From Schleiferiaceae bacterium (GTDB lineage: Bacteria; Bacteroidota; Bacteroidia; Flavobacteriales; Schleiferiaceae): a stretch of DNA of 14,706 bases. The position numbers and the translations under genes are program-made. Below are positions 7,703 to 14,706 of this stretch, in pieces. The notes under the pieces are model-generated. The model was not told the origin of the DNA. It did not search any database and saw only the letters and a list, made by a program, of their open reading frames with translations. Position 1 is the first letter of the stretch, and each line of letters starts with the position of its first letter. The DNA lies in the NCBI GenBank assembly GCA_030829675.1, contig JAURAE010000023.1, positions 1 to 14,706 of the forward strand, given 5' to 3'.

Positions 7703-8608
7703 ATGAGTGACTTCATCGATAGAATCAAACACGACGCATTCAAGGGCGATTACTTGACCCGATTGCTGTACCTCAACATTGGGGTATTTCTATTGTACAG
7801 TATCTCCAACGCATTTACTACGCTATTGACCGGCCAGATGGGCTTAATCCCTCGCCTAGCCGACGATCTATTGGCCCTGCCCTCTAATCCGTGGAAACTG
7901 GCCACCCGTCCGTGGACCTTGCTGACCTACATGTTTACACATTTCAGCTTCCGCCACATCCTCTTCAACATGCTTATCCTATACTTCTCGGGTAAGATGC
8001 TCATGGAGTATTTGGGCGAAAAGCGTATGCTCGCATTGTACATCTACGGAGGCATTGGCGGCGGACTGCTTTACATCATTCTCTACAACATCAGCCCTAT
8101 TTTGGGCTCAGGATCCATGGTTGGTGCCAGTGCCGGCACCATTGCAGTATTGGTGGCTGGAGCCATGTACTTGCCTACTATGCCGGTTCGATTATGGGGA
8201 ATCTTCGAAGTGAAATACTGGATGCTCGCCGCAGGCATCGTGCTGCTCGACATTCTTAGCTTAACCGGCTCTAATGCCGGTGGCCACATCGCACACCTCG
8301 GTGGCGCGATCGTCGCTTTTTTCTTCATTCGCAGTATGCGCAACGGCCACGAGTGGAACGTATACTTGTTCCAAGTGATCGATGCGGTGCGCAACACCCT
8401 CTACAGAAACTCACGCAAACGCAAAGGTTTCAAATTTGGCGAGCGCAATTATACGAAGTATGAGGAAGTAAAGACGAAAAAATCGGATGCCTCAAAAACG
8501 GATACTGCCAAAATGGATGAGATCCTAGATAAGATCAAGGACAAGGGGTACGACAGCTTGAGTAAGGAGGAAAAGGCGTATTTGTTTAAAATCTCCAAGG
8601 ACCAGTGA
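7703..8608 (+). CDS. Rhomboid-family intramembrane serine protease (second), with charged cytoplasmic tail
   Basis: This 301-residue protein has a six-helix rhomboid core followed by a soluble tail. Helix 2 shows H85-I-L-F-N89 (HxxxN), the nucleophile is S143 in GASAGT (141-146), and the catalytic histidine is H198 in GGHIAHLGG (193-201). The last position of the GxSx motif is Ala where the first rhomboid has Gly, which the family tolerates. Residues about 235-301 form a basic, lysine-rich tail. It ends in a helical segment with DEILDKIKDKGYDSLSKEEK (272-291), resembling the small C-terminal domain seen on many Bacteroidota rhomboids. The gene sits 18 bases after the first rhomboid, and its stop overlaps the following GTG start. 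The two rhomboids are well diverged, suggesting different substrates and not a recent duplication. Confidence 0.93.
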   Translation: MSDFIDRIKHDAFKGDYLTRLLYLNIGVFLLYSISNAFTTLLTGQMGLIPRLADDLLALPSNPWKLATRPWTLLTYMFTHFSFRHILFNMLILYFSGKMLMEYLGEKRMLALYIYGGIGGGLLYIILYNISPILGSGSMVGASAGTIAVLVAGAMYLPTMPVRLWGIFEVKYWMLAAGIVLLDILSLTGSNAGGHIAHLGGAIVAFFFIRSMRNGHEWNVYLFQVIDAVRNTLYRNSRKRKGFKFGERNYTKYEEVKTKKSDASKTDTAKMDEILDKIKDKGYDSLSKEEKAYLFKISKDQ

Positions 8609-9660
8609 AAAAGCGCCTCTGGATACTGCGAACGTTCAACGTAGGACTCTTTTACGCCACACTACTTATCGGTTTTGGATCATTACTCCCCGGCCATTGG
8701 ATCCCCGGCTCGGGTGTACTAAGCATCCTGTTTCCATTCTTACTGTTCCCACATTTGATCATGATTCTGATCTGGGCCCGATTCCGCCCTCAGCACATGC
8801 TCAAAAACCTCATCTCCTTAGCGCTGCTGTTTTTCCCAGTGATGGCGCAATTTCCCATCGGTACCTCCCCGGCTAACGAACAAACCACTTGGAAGGTGGC
8901 CAGCTACAATGTACGCGCCTTTTACCAGCAGCGCGGCATCGCCAACGATATTGCGCGATGGACGCAATCTGAACATATTGACATTTTGTGTACTCAAGAG
9001 ATGCGTCGCAGTGTCGCCAATCCGGTAGCCGCACACTACCCTTACCGGGTCTATGCACCGAACAACAAGAGAATTGGTACCGCGATCTATTCAAAATTCC
9101 CCATCATCAACCACGGTTCCTTGGTGTTTGAGGCCATTGAAGAAAACTCCTATGCGAAGCGGAGCGCAGGTTATGCGGACATCGCTCTCCCCGACGACAC
9201 TATTCGCATTATCAACATCCATTTGAGCTCTACCGGCATTAAGGATATGGACATGGAAATTGAGCCCTCTCGCGAGGAATGGATTGAAAAGGGCCAATTC
9301 ATGGCTAAGAAAATCGCCCGTTCGGACAGAGACCGTGGCAAACAAGGGCGAAGCATCTTGCAATGGGTCGACGAAAGTCCTTATCCTGTTGTACTCACTG
9401 GGGACTTCAACTCTGTTCCGGGAGGGAATTTGTATGCGCGTTTACTCTGGAAATTGGACGATCCCTACCTCTTCAAAGGGTCCGGCGCATGGGGGTCCTA
9501 CCTGCCTTTATTGCAAAAGGGCGTGCCATTGCGCATCGACTGGACCTTGGTAGACGAACAATTACCTTATTCAGGACAATACCTCAGCGATGTAGCCTTC
9601 AGCGATCACCGCCCGCTAATCACCACTTTTAGCGCTCGAACCGAGCCTCAAGAAGATTAA
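8605..9660 (+). CDS. Membrane-anchored endonuclease/exonuclease/phosphatase-family protein
   Basis: This 351-residue protein has three predicted N-terminal membrane helices (about 12-30, 37-57, 67-82) followed by an EEP-fold domain (about 95-345), probably facing the periplasm. The metal-dependent phosphodiesterase residues are all visible: N102 in SYNVR, E132 in TQEM, N204/H206 in NIHLS, D267/N269 in GDFNS, D312 in RIDW, and S333-D334-H335-R336-P337. The family includes nucleases, sphingomyelinases and phosphoinositide phosphatases, so the substrate cannot be read from sequence. The start is a GTG at 8605-8607 overlapping the rhomboid stop by 4 bases; no ATG fits better. Its last 32 bases overlap the 3' end of the opposite-strand lipoprotein gene. 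It is the last gene of the mutL operon. Confidence 0.9.
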   Translation: MKKRLWILRTFNVGLFYATLLIGFGSLLPGHWIPGSGVLSILFPFLLFPHLIMILIWARFRPQHMLKNLISLALLFFPVMAQFPIGTSPANEQTTWKVASYNVRAFYQQRGIANDIARWTQSEHIDILCTQEMRRSVANPVAAHYPYRVYAPNNKRIGTAIYSKFPIINHGSLVFEAIEENSYAKRSAGYADIALPDDTIRIINIHLSSTGIKDMDMEIEPSREEWIEKGQFMAKKIARSDRDRGKQGRSILQWVDESPYPVVLTGDFNSVPGGNLYARLLWKLDDPYLFKGSGAWGSYLPLLQKGVPLRIDWTLVDEQLPYSGQYLSDVAFSDHRPLITTFSARTEPQED

Positions 9661-11185
9661 GGGCATTGAGGGCATTCGACTCCACACCTCTTACATATTC
9701 TGGGTAAACGCGCAGCACCTCGTCGTAAAACAAAGGCACGAGCGCTTGTTCTTGCATGAGGTACTGATCCGCCTTGCGCATCAACGCACTGCGCTCCTCA
9801 CCTGGCGGCAGGGCACGTATCTGCTCGTACATTGCATCATAACGTGCATTCTCATACAAGCTGTAGTTCGGACCATTTGGCGCCTTGTACCCGCTGTAGA
9901 ACAGCATCAAGTAATTTTCAGCATCCGGGTAATCCGCAATCCAACTAGCCCTGAAAAAGTCCAAGGTACCGGCACTTTTCTCACTCCTCAAGGTCGCAGA
10001 AGGCACCACATTGACGGCTATGGACCAACCGAGGCCGGCCATCTCACCCTGCACGTACTCGCATAGATCTCGGTAATTCGCAACTGTCACCAGTGTCAGT
10101 TCGGGCAATTCCATAGAGGCCAACAGCGCTGCCACCGAATCCGGTGCATAGGCAGCCCCAATGCTATCCTGGTATTCTGGCAACCCAAAGGGCACAATTC
10201 CCCCGCGTGCAGGAATACCCACGCCATTGCGAAGGGACTGTATCATTTCTTCCCTATTGATTCCCGCATTAAGAGCCCAACGAAGTTCCTTTGACAACCC
10301 TTTTTCAGCATTGAAAATCAAATACTCCGTATTTAAAAACGGTGTACGCTCCAACCGGTGACCTTCTTGGTATCGCGATTGCAGTTCACCAGATTTGGTC
10401 AACAAATCGTCCTTAAAGCTGGGGTCGAGATTGGGTAAAAAATCAAAGTTCCCACTGAGGTACTCCAAAAACGCGCTCTGCTGGTCCGGTAAAAAAGACA
10501 CGCTGATGCCGTCTAGATAGGGTAAAGGCTGCCCTTCGGCATCCTGTTTCCAGTACTGCTCATGTTTATGAAGGACCAATTTCTCCCCATAATGCCAGCG
10601 GTGTATCTTGAAAGGGCCCGTGCCCACTGGCGAAGTAGCCGCCTCCACAGCCCCCGCAGGCATTACCCCGCAATACGGCATGGCCAAAAGGGACAAGAAC
10701 GAGGCATTGGGTGCATGAAGCTCAACAATCACCGTACCCCACACACTTTCATAAATGCCCAAAACATCGTCCAAAACCCAACTGCCCGGAGAGGCGATAG
10801 CAGGGTTTTGCAATCGTTTGAGACTGTACACAACATCTGCAGGACTGAGCTTTCTTCCATCGTGAAAGTAGGCCTCGCGTAAGGAGAACTCATAGACTCG
10901 GCCATTCTCAGATACCGACCAAAAAGCCGCCAAGGCAGGCACTATTTCATTCTCGGCATCTAAGGCCACCAAGGATTCAAACAATTGCTGTACCGCCCAA
11001 ATGGTGCTCTTATCCTTAGCAAATGCTGGGTCCAGGGTAGGTATGCCTGCCGGCTCATTATACCTAAAGACCATTTTATCCGCTTCCTTTTGAGGCTCAC
11101 ACCCCGCGAGTGCAGTGAGTACAAGGCATACAAAAAAGCCCCCTAGAAAGGAGGCTTTTCGTATCGTTATGCCTGTATTAAGCAT
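9629..11185 (-). CDS. Oligopeptide-type ABC transporter substrate-binding lipoprotein (SBP family 5)
   Basis: From the chosen start this is a 518-residue family 5 (OppA/DppA-like) solute-binding protein. It opens MLNTGITIRK, then a hydrophobic stretch and the lipobox LAGC with C29 as lipidation site. The mature protein shows family marks: YNEPAGIPTLDPAFA (42-56), FHDGRKLSPADVVYSLKRL (107-125), the VGTGPFK core (187-193), and WIADYPDAENYL (415-426). It probably binds peptides or a related ligand at the membrane; no permease or ATPase gene is visible here, so it may work with distant subunits or alone. The start at 11183-11185 overlaps the gyrB stop by 8 bases (ATGCTTAA), implying translational coupling. 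The longer start at 11242 lies inside gyrB and spoils the signal peptide. The signal-peptide codons contain a terminator-like hairpin. Confidence 0.9.
   Translation of the reverse strand: MLNTGITIRKASFLGGFFVCLVLTALAGCEPQKEADKMVFRYNEPAGIPTLDPAFAKDKSTIWAVQQLFESLVALDAENEIVPALAAFWSVSENGRVYEFSLREAYFHDGRKLSPADVVYSLKRLQNPAIASPGSWVLDDVLGIYESVWGTVIVELHAPNASFLSLLAMPYCGVMPAGAVEAATSPVGTGPFKIHRWHYGEKLVLHKHEQYWKQDAEGQPLPYLDGISVSFLPDQQSAFLEYLSGNFDFLPNLDPSFKDDLLTKSGELQSRYQEGHRLERTPFLNTEYLIFNAEKGLSKELRWALNAGINREEMIQSLRNGVGIPARGGIVPFGLPEYQDSIGAAYAPDSVAALLASMELPELTLVTVANYRDLCEYVQGEMAGLGWSIAVNVVPSATLRSEKSAGTLDFFRASWIADYPDAENYLMLFYSGYKAPNGPNYSLYENARYDAMYEQIRALPPGEERSALMRKADQYLMQEQALVPLFYDEVLRVYPEYVRGVESNALNALNLLEARFER
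11132..11159 (-). terminator. Intrinsic terminator after gyrB, inside the lipoprotein signal-peptide codons
   Basis: On the minus strand AAAAGCCTCC (11159 to 11150) pairs with GGGGGCTTTT (11143 to 11134) around a 6-base loop: nine Watson-Crick pairs and one G-U wobble. The T run continues to 11132, six T in all. It begins 18 bases after the gyrB stop. On the plus strand the wobble becomes a C-A mismatch, which supports minus-strand use. It covers codons 9-18 of the downstream lipoprotein gene, so read-through would be needed for that gene's expression from upstream. Confidence 0.75.
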
Positions 11186-13121
11186 CAATGTTTGCGTATT
11201 TAGCGTTGCGCTCGATAAAGTCACGACGTGGCGGCACATCATCTCCCATCAACATAGAGAAGACACGATCCGCTTCTGCGCTATCGTCGATAGTCACTTG
11301 CTTCAAGATGCGCTCCTCAGGATTCATAGTAGTATCCCAAAGCTGCTCCGCATTCATTTCCCCAAGCCCCTTGTAGCGCTGGATACCGACACCGGAACCT
11401 CCATCGCCACCAAATTCTTGAGCAATCTGATCGCGCTGCTTATCGTCCCAGGCATAAGCCTGCTTTGATCCTTTTTTCACTAGGTACAACGGTGGAGTAG
11501 CGATATATACGTAGCCTAATTCTACCAACTCGCGCATATAACGGAAGAAGAACGTTAAAATCAACGTTGAAATGTGGCTACCGTCTACATCGGCATCAGT
11601 CATGATCACAATCTTGTGGTAGCGCAATTTGGCAATGTTTAGAGCTTTGCTATCCTCTTCTGTTCCTACACTCACCCCTAAGGCAGTGTACATGTTCTTG
11701 ATTTCTTCGTTTTCAAACACCTTGTGAGAAATTGCTTTCTCTACGTTCAAGATCTTACCACGAAGCGGAAGAATGGCTTGGAAATTACGGTCACGACCTT
11801 GTTTCGCCGTACCACCCGCAGAATCACCCTCCACGAGGAAAATTTCACATACTTGAGGATCGGTTTCTGAACAGTCGCTCAACTTTCCAGGCAAACCCAT
11901 AGAAGACATGGTGCCCTTACGCTGAACCATTTCACGCGCTTTCTTGGCGGCCACACGGGCTTTGGCAGCAAGCAATACCTTTTGAACGATAACTTTAGCT
12001 TCGTTCGGGTGTTCCTCCAAGAAATTGGTCAACATTTCACCAACCAACTTATCGACTGCGCCACCAACATCCTTATTCCCGAGCTTGGTCTTGGTCTGAC
12101 CCTCAAATTGAGGCTCCATTACCTTCACAGAAATTACCGCGGTCAATCCTTCACGGAAATCATCGCCGGCAATCTCGACCTTTTCTTTAGCCAAAATACC
12201 GCTATCATCAGCGTACTTTTTAAGGGTACGCGTCAATGCACGACGGAAACCTGCTAAGTGGGTACCGCCTTCATGGGTATTGATGTTATTGACGTAAGAG
12301 TGAATGTTCTCGTTATAGGTCGTATTGTAATGCATGGCAACTTCGACCGGTATACCATCTCTTTCACCCTCCATATACATGACCTCAGGCATGATCTTCT
12401 CACGGTTACTGTCAATGTATTTTACAAATCCAGCCAAACCATCTTCACTGAAGAAGCGCTCACCAATAGGCTCGCCTTTTTCATCGAGTTCACGAAGGTC
12501 CTTCAAGGTAATGGCGATACCCTTGTTCAAGAAGGCTAATTCGCGCATTCGCTTCGCAAGGATTTCGTAATGGTATTCGGTTTCCTCGAAGATTTCGTGG
12601 TCCGGCTTAAAGGTTACAATGGTACCGCGGTAATCTGTAGTACCTATCTCACGTGCAGGGTACTTTGCCACCCCGCGAGAAAACTCCACCTCGTGCTTTT
12701 TACCGTTGCGGTGTACTTCGGCGTGGAGCATGATAGATAGTGCATTCACACAGCTTACCCCTACCCCGTGCAAACCACCGGAAACCTTGTAGGAATCTTT
12801 ATCAAATTTACCCCCTGCGTGGAGGACCGTCATCACTACCTCAAGGGTAGAGCGTCCATCTTTGGGGTGCATATCTGTGGGAATCCCACGACCATCATCC
12901 TTAACCGTGATGCTATTATCTTCGTTGATGGTCACGTAAATATCACTTGCGTGACCGGCCAATGCTTCATCGATGGAGTTATCAACTACCTCATAAACAA
13001 GGTGGTGCAATCCTTTGAGACCAATGTCTCCGATGTACATGGCGGGGCGTTTTCGAACGGCCTCTAGTCCTTCCAGAATCTGGATGGAACCACCGTCGTA
13101 ATTCTTCTCTTGTTCACTCAT
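11178..13121 (-). CDS. gyrB: DNA gyrase subunit B
   Basis: This is a complete 647-residue GyrB, the ATPase subunit that, with GyrA, introduces negative supercoils. The GHKL ATPase domain shows E44-V-V-D-N48, DDGRGIP (75-81), and GGLHGVGVSCVNALS (115-129). The transducer is followed by the TOPRIM domain with EGDSAGG (431-437), PLRGKILNVEKA (452-463) and the metal-binding DADVDG (509-514). The end has QRYKGLGEMN (581-590) and a normal GyrB tail. Length fits the short GyrB type without the enterobacterial insertion. The equivalent of E. coli Arg136, a coumarin-drug contact, appears to be E144 by hand alignment. It is read from its own promoter, and a substrate-binding lipoprotein gene overlaps its stop codon by 8 bases. 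Confidence 0.97.
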   Translation of the reverse strand: MSEQEKNYDGGSIQILEGLEAVRKRPAMYIGDIGLKGLHHLVYEVVDNSIDEALAGHASDIYVTINEDNSITVKDDGRGIPTDMHPKDGRSTLEVVMTVLHAGGKFDKDSYKVSGGLHGVGVSCVNALSIMLHAEVHRNGKKHEVEFSRGVAKYPAREIGTTDYRGTIVTFKPDHEIFEETEYHYEILAKRMRELAFLNKGIAITLKDLRELDEKGEPIGERFFSEDGLAGFVKYIDSNREKIMPEVMYMEGERDGIPVEVAMHYNTTYNENIHSYVNNINTHEGGTHLAGFRRALTRTLKKYADDSGILAKEKVEIAGDDFREGLTAVISVKVMEPQFEGQTKTKLGNKDVGGAVDKLVGEMLTNFLEEHPNEAKVIVQKVLLAAKARVAAKKAREMVQRKGTMSSMGLPGKLSDCSETDPQVCEIFLVEGDSAGGTAKQGRDRNFQAILPLRGKILNVEKAISHKVFENEEIKNMYTALGVSVGTEEDSKALNIAKLRYHKIVIMTDADVDGSHISTLILTFFFRYMRELVELGYVYIATPPLYLVKKGSKQAYAWDDKQRDQIAQEFGGDGGSGVGIQRYKGLGEMNAEQLWDTTMNPEERILKQVTIDDSAEADRVFSMLMGDDVPPRRDFIERNAKYANIDA

Positions 13122-13158
13122 AAATATCAGTGCGTAAGTTCGCTTAATGCTATCTTAA

Positions 13159-13192
13159 CAAAGATAACTTTTAGGGGCTCAAAAAGCGACAA
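13159..13192 (-). promoter_or_regulatory. Candidate gyrB promoter
   Basis: On the minus strand, TTG (13190-13192, within TTTTG) precedes by 23 bases TATCTTTG (13159-13166), an exact match to TAnnTTTG. The start codon lies 38 bases farther on. The -33 element is part of the T-tract of the preceding terminator. A second TTG with a 13-base spacer exists but is too close. Confidence 0.5.
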
Positions 13193-13212
13193 AAGGGGCC
13201 TTAGCCCCTCTT
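13191..13212 (-). terminator. Intrinsic terminator of the outer-membrane barrel gene
   Basis: On the minus strand AAGAGGGGC (13212 to 13204) pairs with GCCCCTTTT (13199 to 13191) around the loop TAAG: eight Watson-Crick pairs and one G-U wobble, ending in four T. It lies 54 bases after the barrel gene's stop and directly before gyrB. It is the only strong candidate to separate the two transcripts. Confidence 0.65.
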
Positions 13213-13240
13213 GCAGTTACCAACAAGGTTATCAACATTT

Positions 13241-13254
13241 TCGGGATTTCCCGA
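13241..13254. repeat. Perfect short inverted repeat in the barrel gene's 3' region
   Basis: TCGGGA and TCCCGA flank two T (13241-13254), a perfect 6-base repeat that can fold as a 5-pair stem with a 4-base loop. It is 12 bases after the barrel gene's stop and upstream of the stronger terminator. It could help protect the 3' end of the mRNA, or be a protein site. Function is not evident. Confidence 0.4.
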
Positions 13255-13266
13255 GGATTTAGGCCA

Positions 13267-14706
13267 TTAAAATTGGTAGTTCAACACAAACAGTCCGCGA
13301 GTTCCTCGAACCTCGTAACCGCTCCACAATTGATAGCGTTGATTCAACAGGTTATATGCCCTTAAACTCACTCCTAAATTTTCGTTAATGGTATATCCTA
13401 AATCTAGACTTACATCCATGTAATCGCCTAACTCATAGATGCCCTTTTCAGAATTACCTGCATAACGTCCTCCAACAAATTTAAAATTGGAGGTCAAGTG
13501 CACGTCGCCCTGATCAACTCGCATTAAGGCACCTAAAACGCGGCCTTCCGCGCCTATGAATTCATCGGCACCCGCATAGGCATTGAGTTCGGTATATACA
13601 CTGGCCGTGAAGGCATCCATGGGCAAGTTTAATTCCGCACGAAGGCGAGATCGAGTATAGTTAGCATAACCTACTCGGAGTGCCGCCATATCGTTGATCG
13701 TCGAGGTAGTACTATCTCTTTCGAATTGGACATCATTCATCACAAAGGCCAAAGAACCTTCCACACGGTATTGCAGCTTTCCGGCCAACGCGCCTTGCAT
13801 ACCGACATACCCTCTGTTCTCACCCGTTAGCGCCAAGGCCTGATCACCAGAAATCACAGGAACATTGGTCAACAAGGCACTCAAGGTTTGCTGCTGAGCA
13901 CGTCCATCCCAACCGCCATAAACGGCCAGGGTACGCTTCAACACCTCCGCTTGCAGGTTGATGTTTGGGAAGATGTAATAGGTACCTTGATGCTCCACGC
14001 CTTCGTTATTTATCGTCCCTGCGAAGGTCAATCCAAACTGGTAGTTCAACATCCCGTTTTTGCCTTGCGTCTGAGGGCTTAGGTAGAAATGATGGTACTG
14101 ATTTGTACGAGGCTCAAAAACCATTTCGGTGAGGGAATATTGACCAAATTGGTACCCTAAATCCACATTAATCTGCGCCTCATCGGCATAAACTTCGATG
14201 CGGTGCATGGTTTTCGCCAAATGCTCGTGTGCTCCAATACCTGCATTCGTGAACTGGTAAGCCACGCCTCCACTGCGGTAGGCGGCAGGTACTTTGGACG
14301 TAGGATTCGAGGTTCTCAACCATTGTTGGCTCAGCCCGGCACTCAAGTTCCACTCGTGCGGCGTAGGCGATAATGCCGCCGCCCCCGTGGTATCCATAAT
14401 CCCATAGAAACTCGCATAATCTGCATCTAAAAGCAGTTGGGTTTTAAGGTTCCAATTCTTCGTCGCCCGCTGAAAGTCTGTGAGTATGGAATTCTCGTAG
14501 GCTGGCTGTAGGTCATATGCAGTACTGAGCACACCTGATCTTGCGCCCTCGTGATGGGCTTTGATGCCCCAAACGTTCTTTCTCGAACGCGGTGACGAGA
14601 AGACCACATCCGCAAAGGAACTGCTATACATACCGCCCCCAACACTTACACGTTGTGTAGGCAGTTTAGGCAATTTCACACGGCCCAGTTTGATGGCAGG
14701 AATAGG
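13267..14706 (-). CDS. TonB-dependent-receptor-like outer-membrane beta-barrel, C-terminal part (cut by right window edge)
   Basis: The frame is open to the right edge, giving 479 visible residues, so the start is outside the window. A GTG at 14679 is not a start: the frame continues upstream as PIPAIKLGR, and the following KLPKLPTQRVSVGGGMYSS resembles the junction into the barrel in a receptor-like family of Bacteroidota. The rest is alternating aromatic/polar beta-strand sequence typical of outer-membrane barrels. The C-terminus has the pattern of TonB-dependent receptors, YTINENLGVSLRAYNLLNQRY, then RGLFVLNYQF with the terminal Phe used as the BAM assembly signal. The plug domain is not visible, so whether it is a true TonB transporter or a plug-less barrel is open. 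It lies upstream of gyrB on the same strand, separated by a terminator. Confidence 0.8.
   Translation of the reverse strand, partial: PIPAIKLGRVKLPKLPTQRVSVGGGMYSSSFADVVFSSPRSRKNVWGIKAHHEGARSGVLSTAYDLQPAYENSILTDFQRATKNWNLKTQLLLDADYASFYGIMDTTGAAALSPTPHEWNLSAGLSQQWLRTSNPTSKVPAAYRSGGVAYQFTNAGIGAHEHLAKTMHRIEVYADEAQINVDLGYQFGQYSLTEMVFEPRTNQYHHFYLSPQTQGKNGMLNYQFGLTFAGTINNEGVEHQGTYYIFPNINLQAEVLKRTLAVYGGWDGRAQQQTLSALLTNVPVISGDQALALTGENRGYVGMQGALAGKLQYRVEGSLAFVMNDVQFERDSTTSTINDMAALRVGYANYTRSRLRAELNLPMDAFTASVYTELNAYAGADEFIGAEGRVLGALMRVDQGDVHLTSNFKFVGGRYAGNSEKGIYELGDYMDVSLDLGYTINENLGVSLRAYNLLNQRYQLWSGYEVRGTRGLFVLNYQF

Noticed and set aside
9629..11185. Part of a full ABC peptide-import operon
   Set aside because: No permease or ATPase gene is present on either side; the neighbours are gyrB and a convergent operon.
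11186..11242. Lipoprotein start at 11242, inside gyrB
   Set aside because: It would put 19 extra residues before the signal peptide; the ATG at 11185 gives a normal lipoprotein signal with LAGC.
14677..14679. GTG as start of the outer-membrane barrel protein
   Set aside because: The frame is open to the window edge, and the visible sequence begins in the middle of a receptor-like protein with no signal peptide.

Overview
The window looks like an ordinary chromosomal segment from a member of the Bacteroidota, probably near the Flavobacteriales. The evidence is a bacillithiol gene (bshA) next to a GH3/beta-lactamase-fold fusion, a small membrane protein joined to mutL, two tandem rhomboids ahead of a membrane-anchored endonuclease/exonuclease/phosphatase-fold protein, a TonB-receptor-like barrel beside gyrB, and upstream sequences resembling the Bacteroidota promoter (TTG, a spacer of about 20, then TAnnTTTG) with no clear Shine-Dalgarno sites. 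I see no tRNA, rRNA, CRISPR array, insertion sequence or phage gene. Genes are packed tightly and no gene-free stretch exceeds about 150 bases.

Layout. Positions 1-340 (minus) hold the start of a SpoU/TrmH-family RNA methyltransferase. Its start codon lies only 2 bases from that of a divergent SUI1/eIF1-like factor (343-702, plus). Next come two minus-strand genes read as one unit: the GH3/serine-hydrolase fusion (1918-4824), then bshA (766-1905). A 54-base divergent spacer separates them from a plus-strand five-gene operon at 4879-9660: small membrane protein, mutL, rhomboid, rhomboid, EEP-fold protein. Three of its four junctions are 4-base start/stop overlaps and the fourth is an 18-base gap. 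That operon runs tail-to-tail, with a 32-base overlap, into a minus-strand set: gyrB (11178-13121) followed by an oligopeptide-type substrate-binding lipoprotein (9629-11185) whose start overlaps the gyrB stop. Upstream of gyrB is the 3' part of an outer-membrane beta-barrel gene that runs off the right edge.

How the genes relate. bshA makes the first intermediate of the thiol bacillithiol. The fusion partner looks like a secreted cell-wall-sugar hydrolase. The mutL operon joins mismatch repair to membrane proteins with no obvious functional link, held together by tight translational spacing. gyrB and the lipoprotein are joined by an 8-base overlap.

No wholly new system is evident. The most unusual element is a near-ideal intrinsic terminator on the minus strand. 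It sits just after gyrB but inside the codons for the lipoprotein's signal peptide, so it could act as a translation-dependent attenuator. Also notable are a MutL C-terminal domain without the canonical endonuclease motif, a terminator T-tract that appears to double as the gyrB -33 element, and the 2-base divergent start-codon spacing near the left edge.
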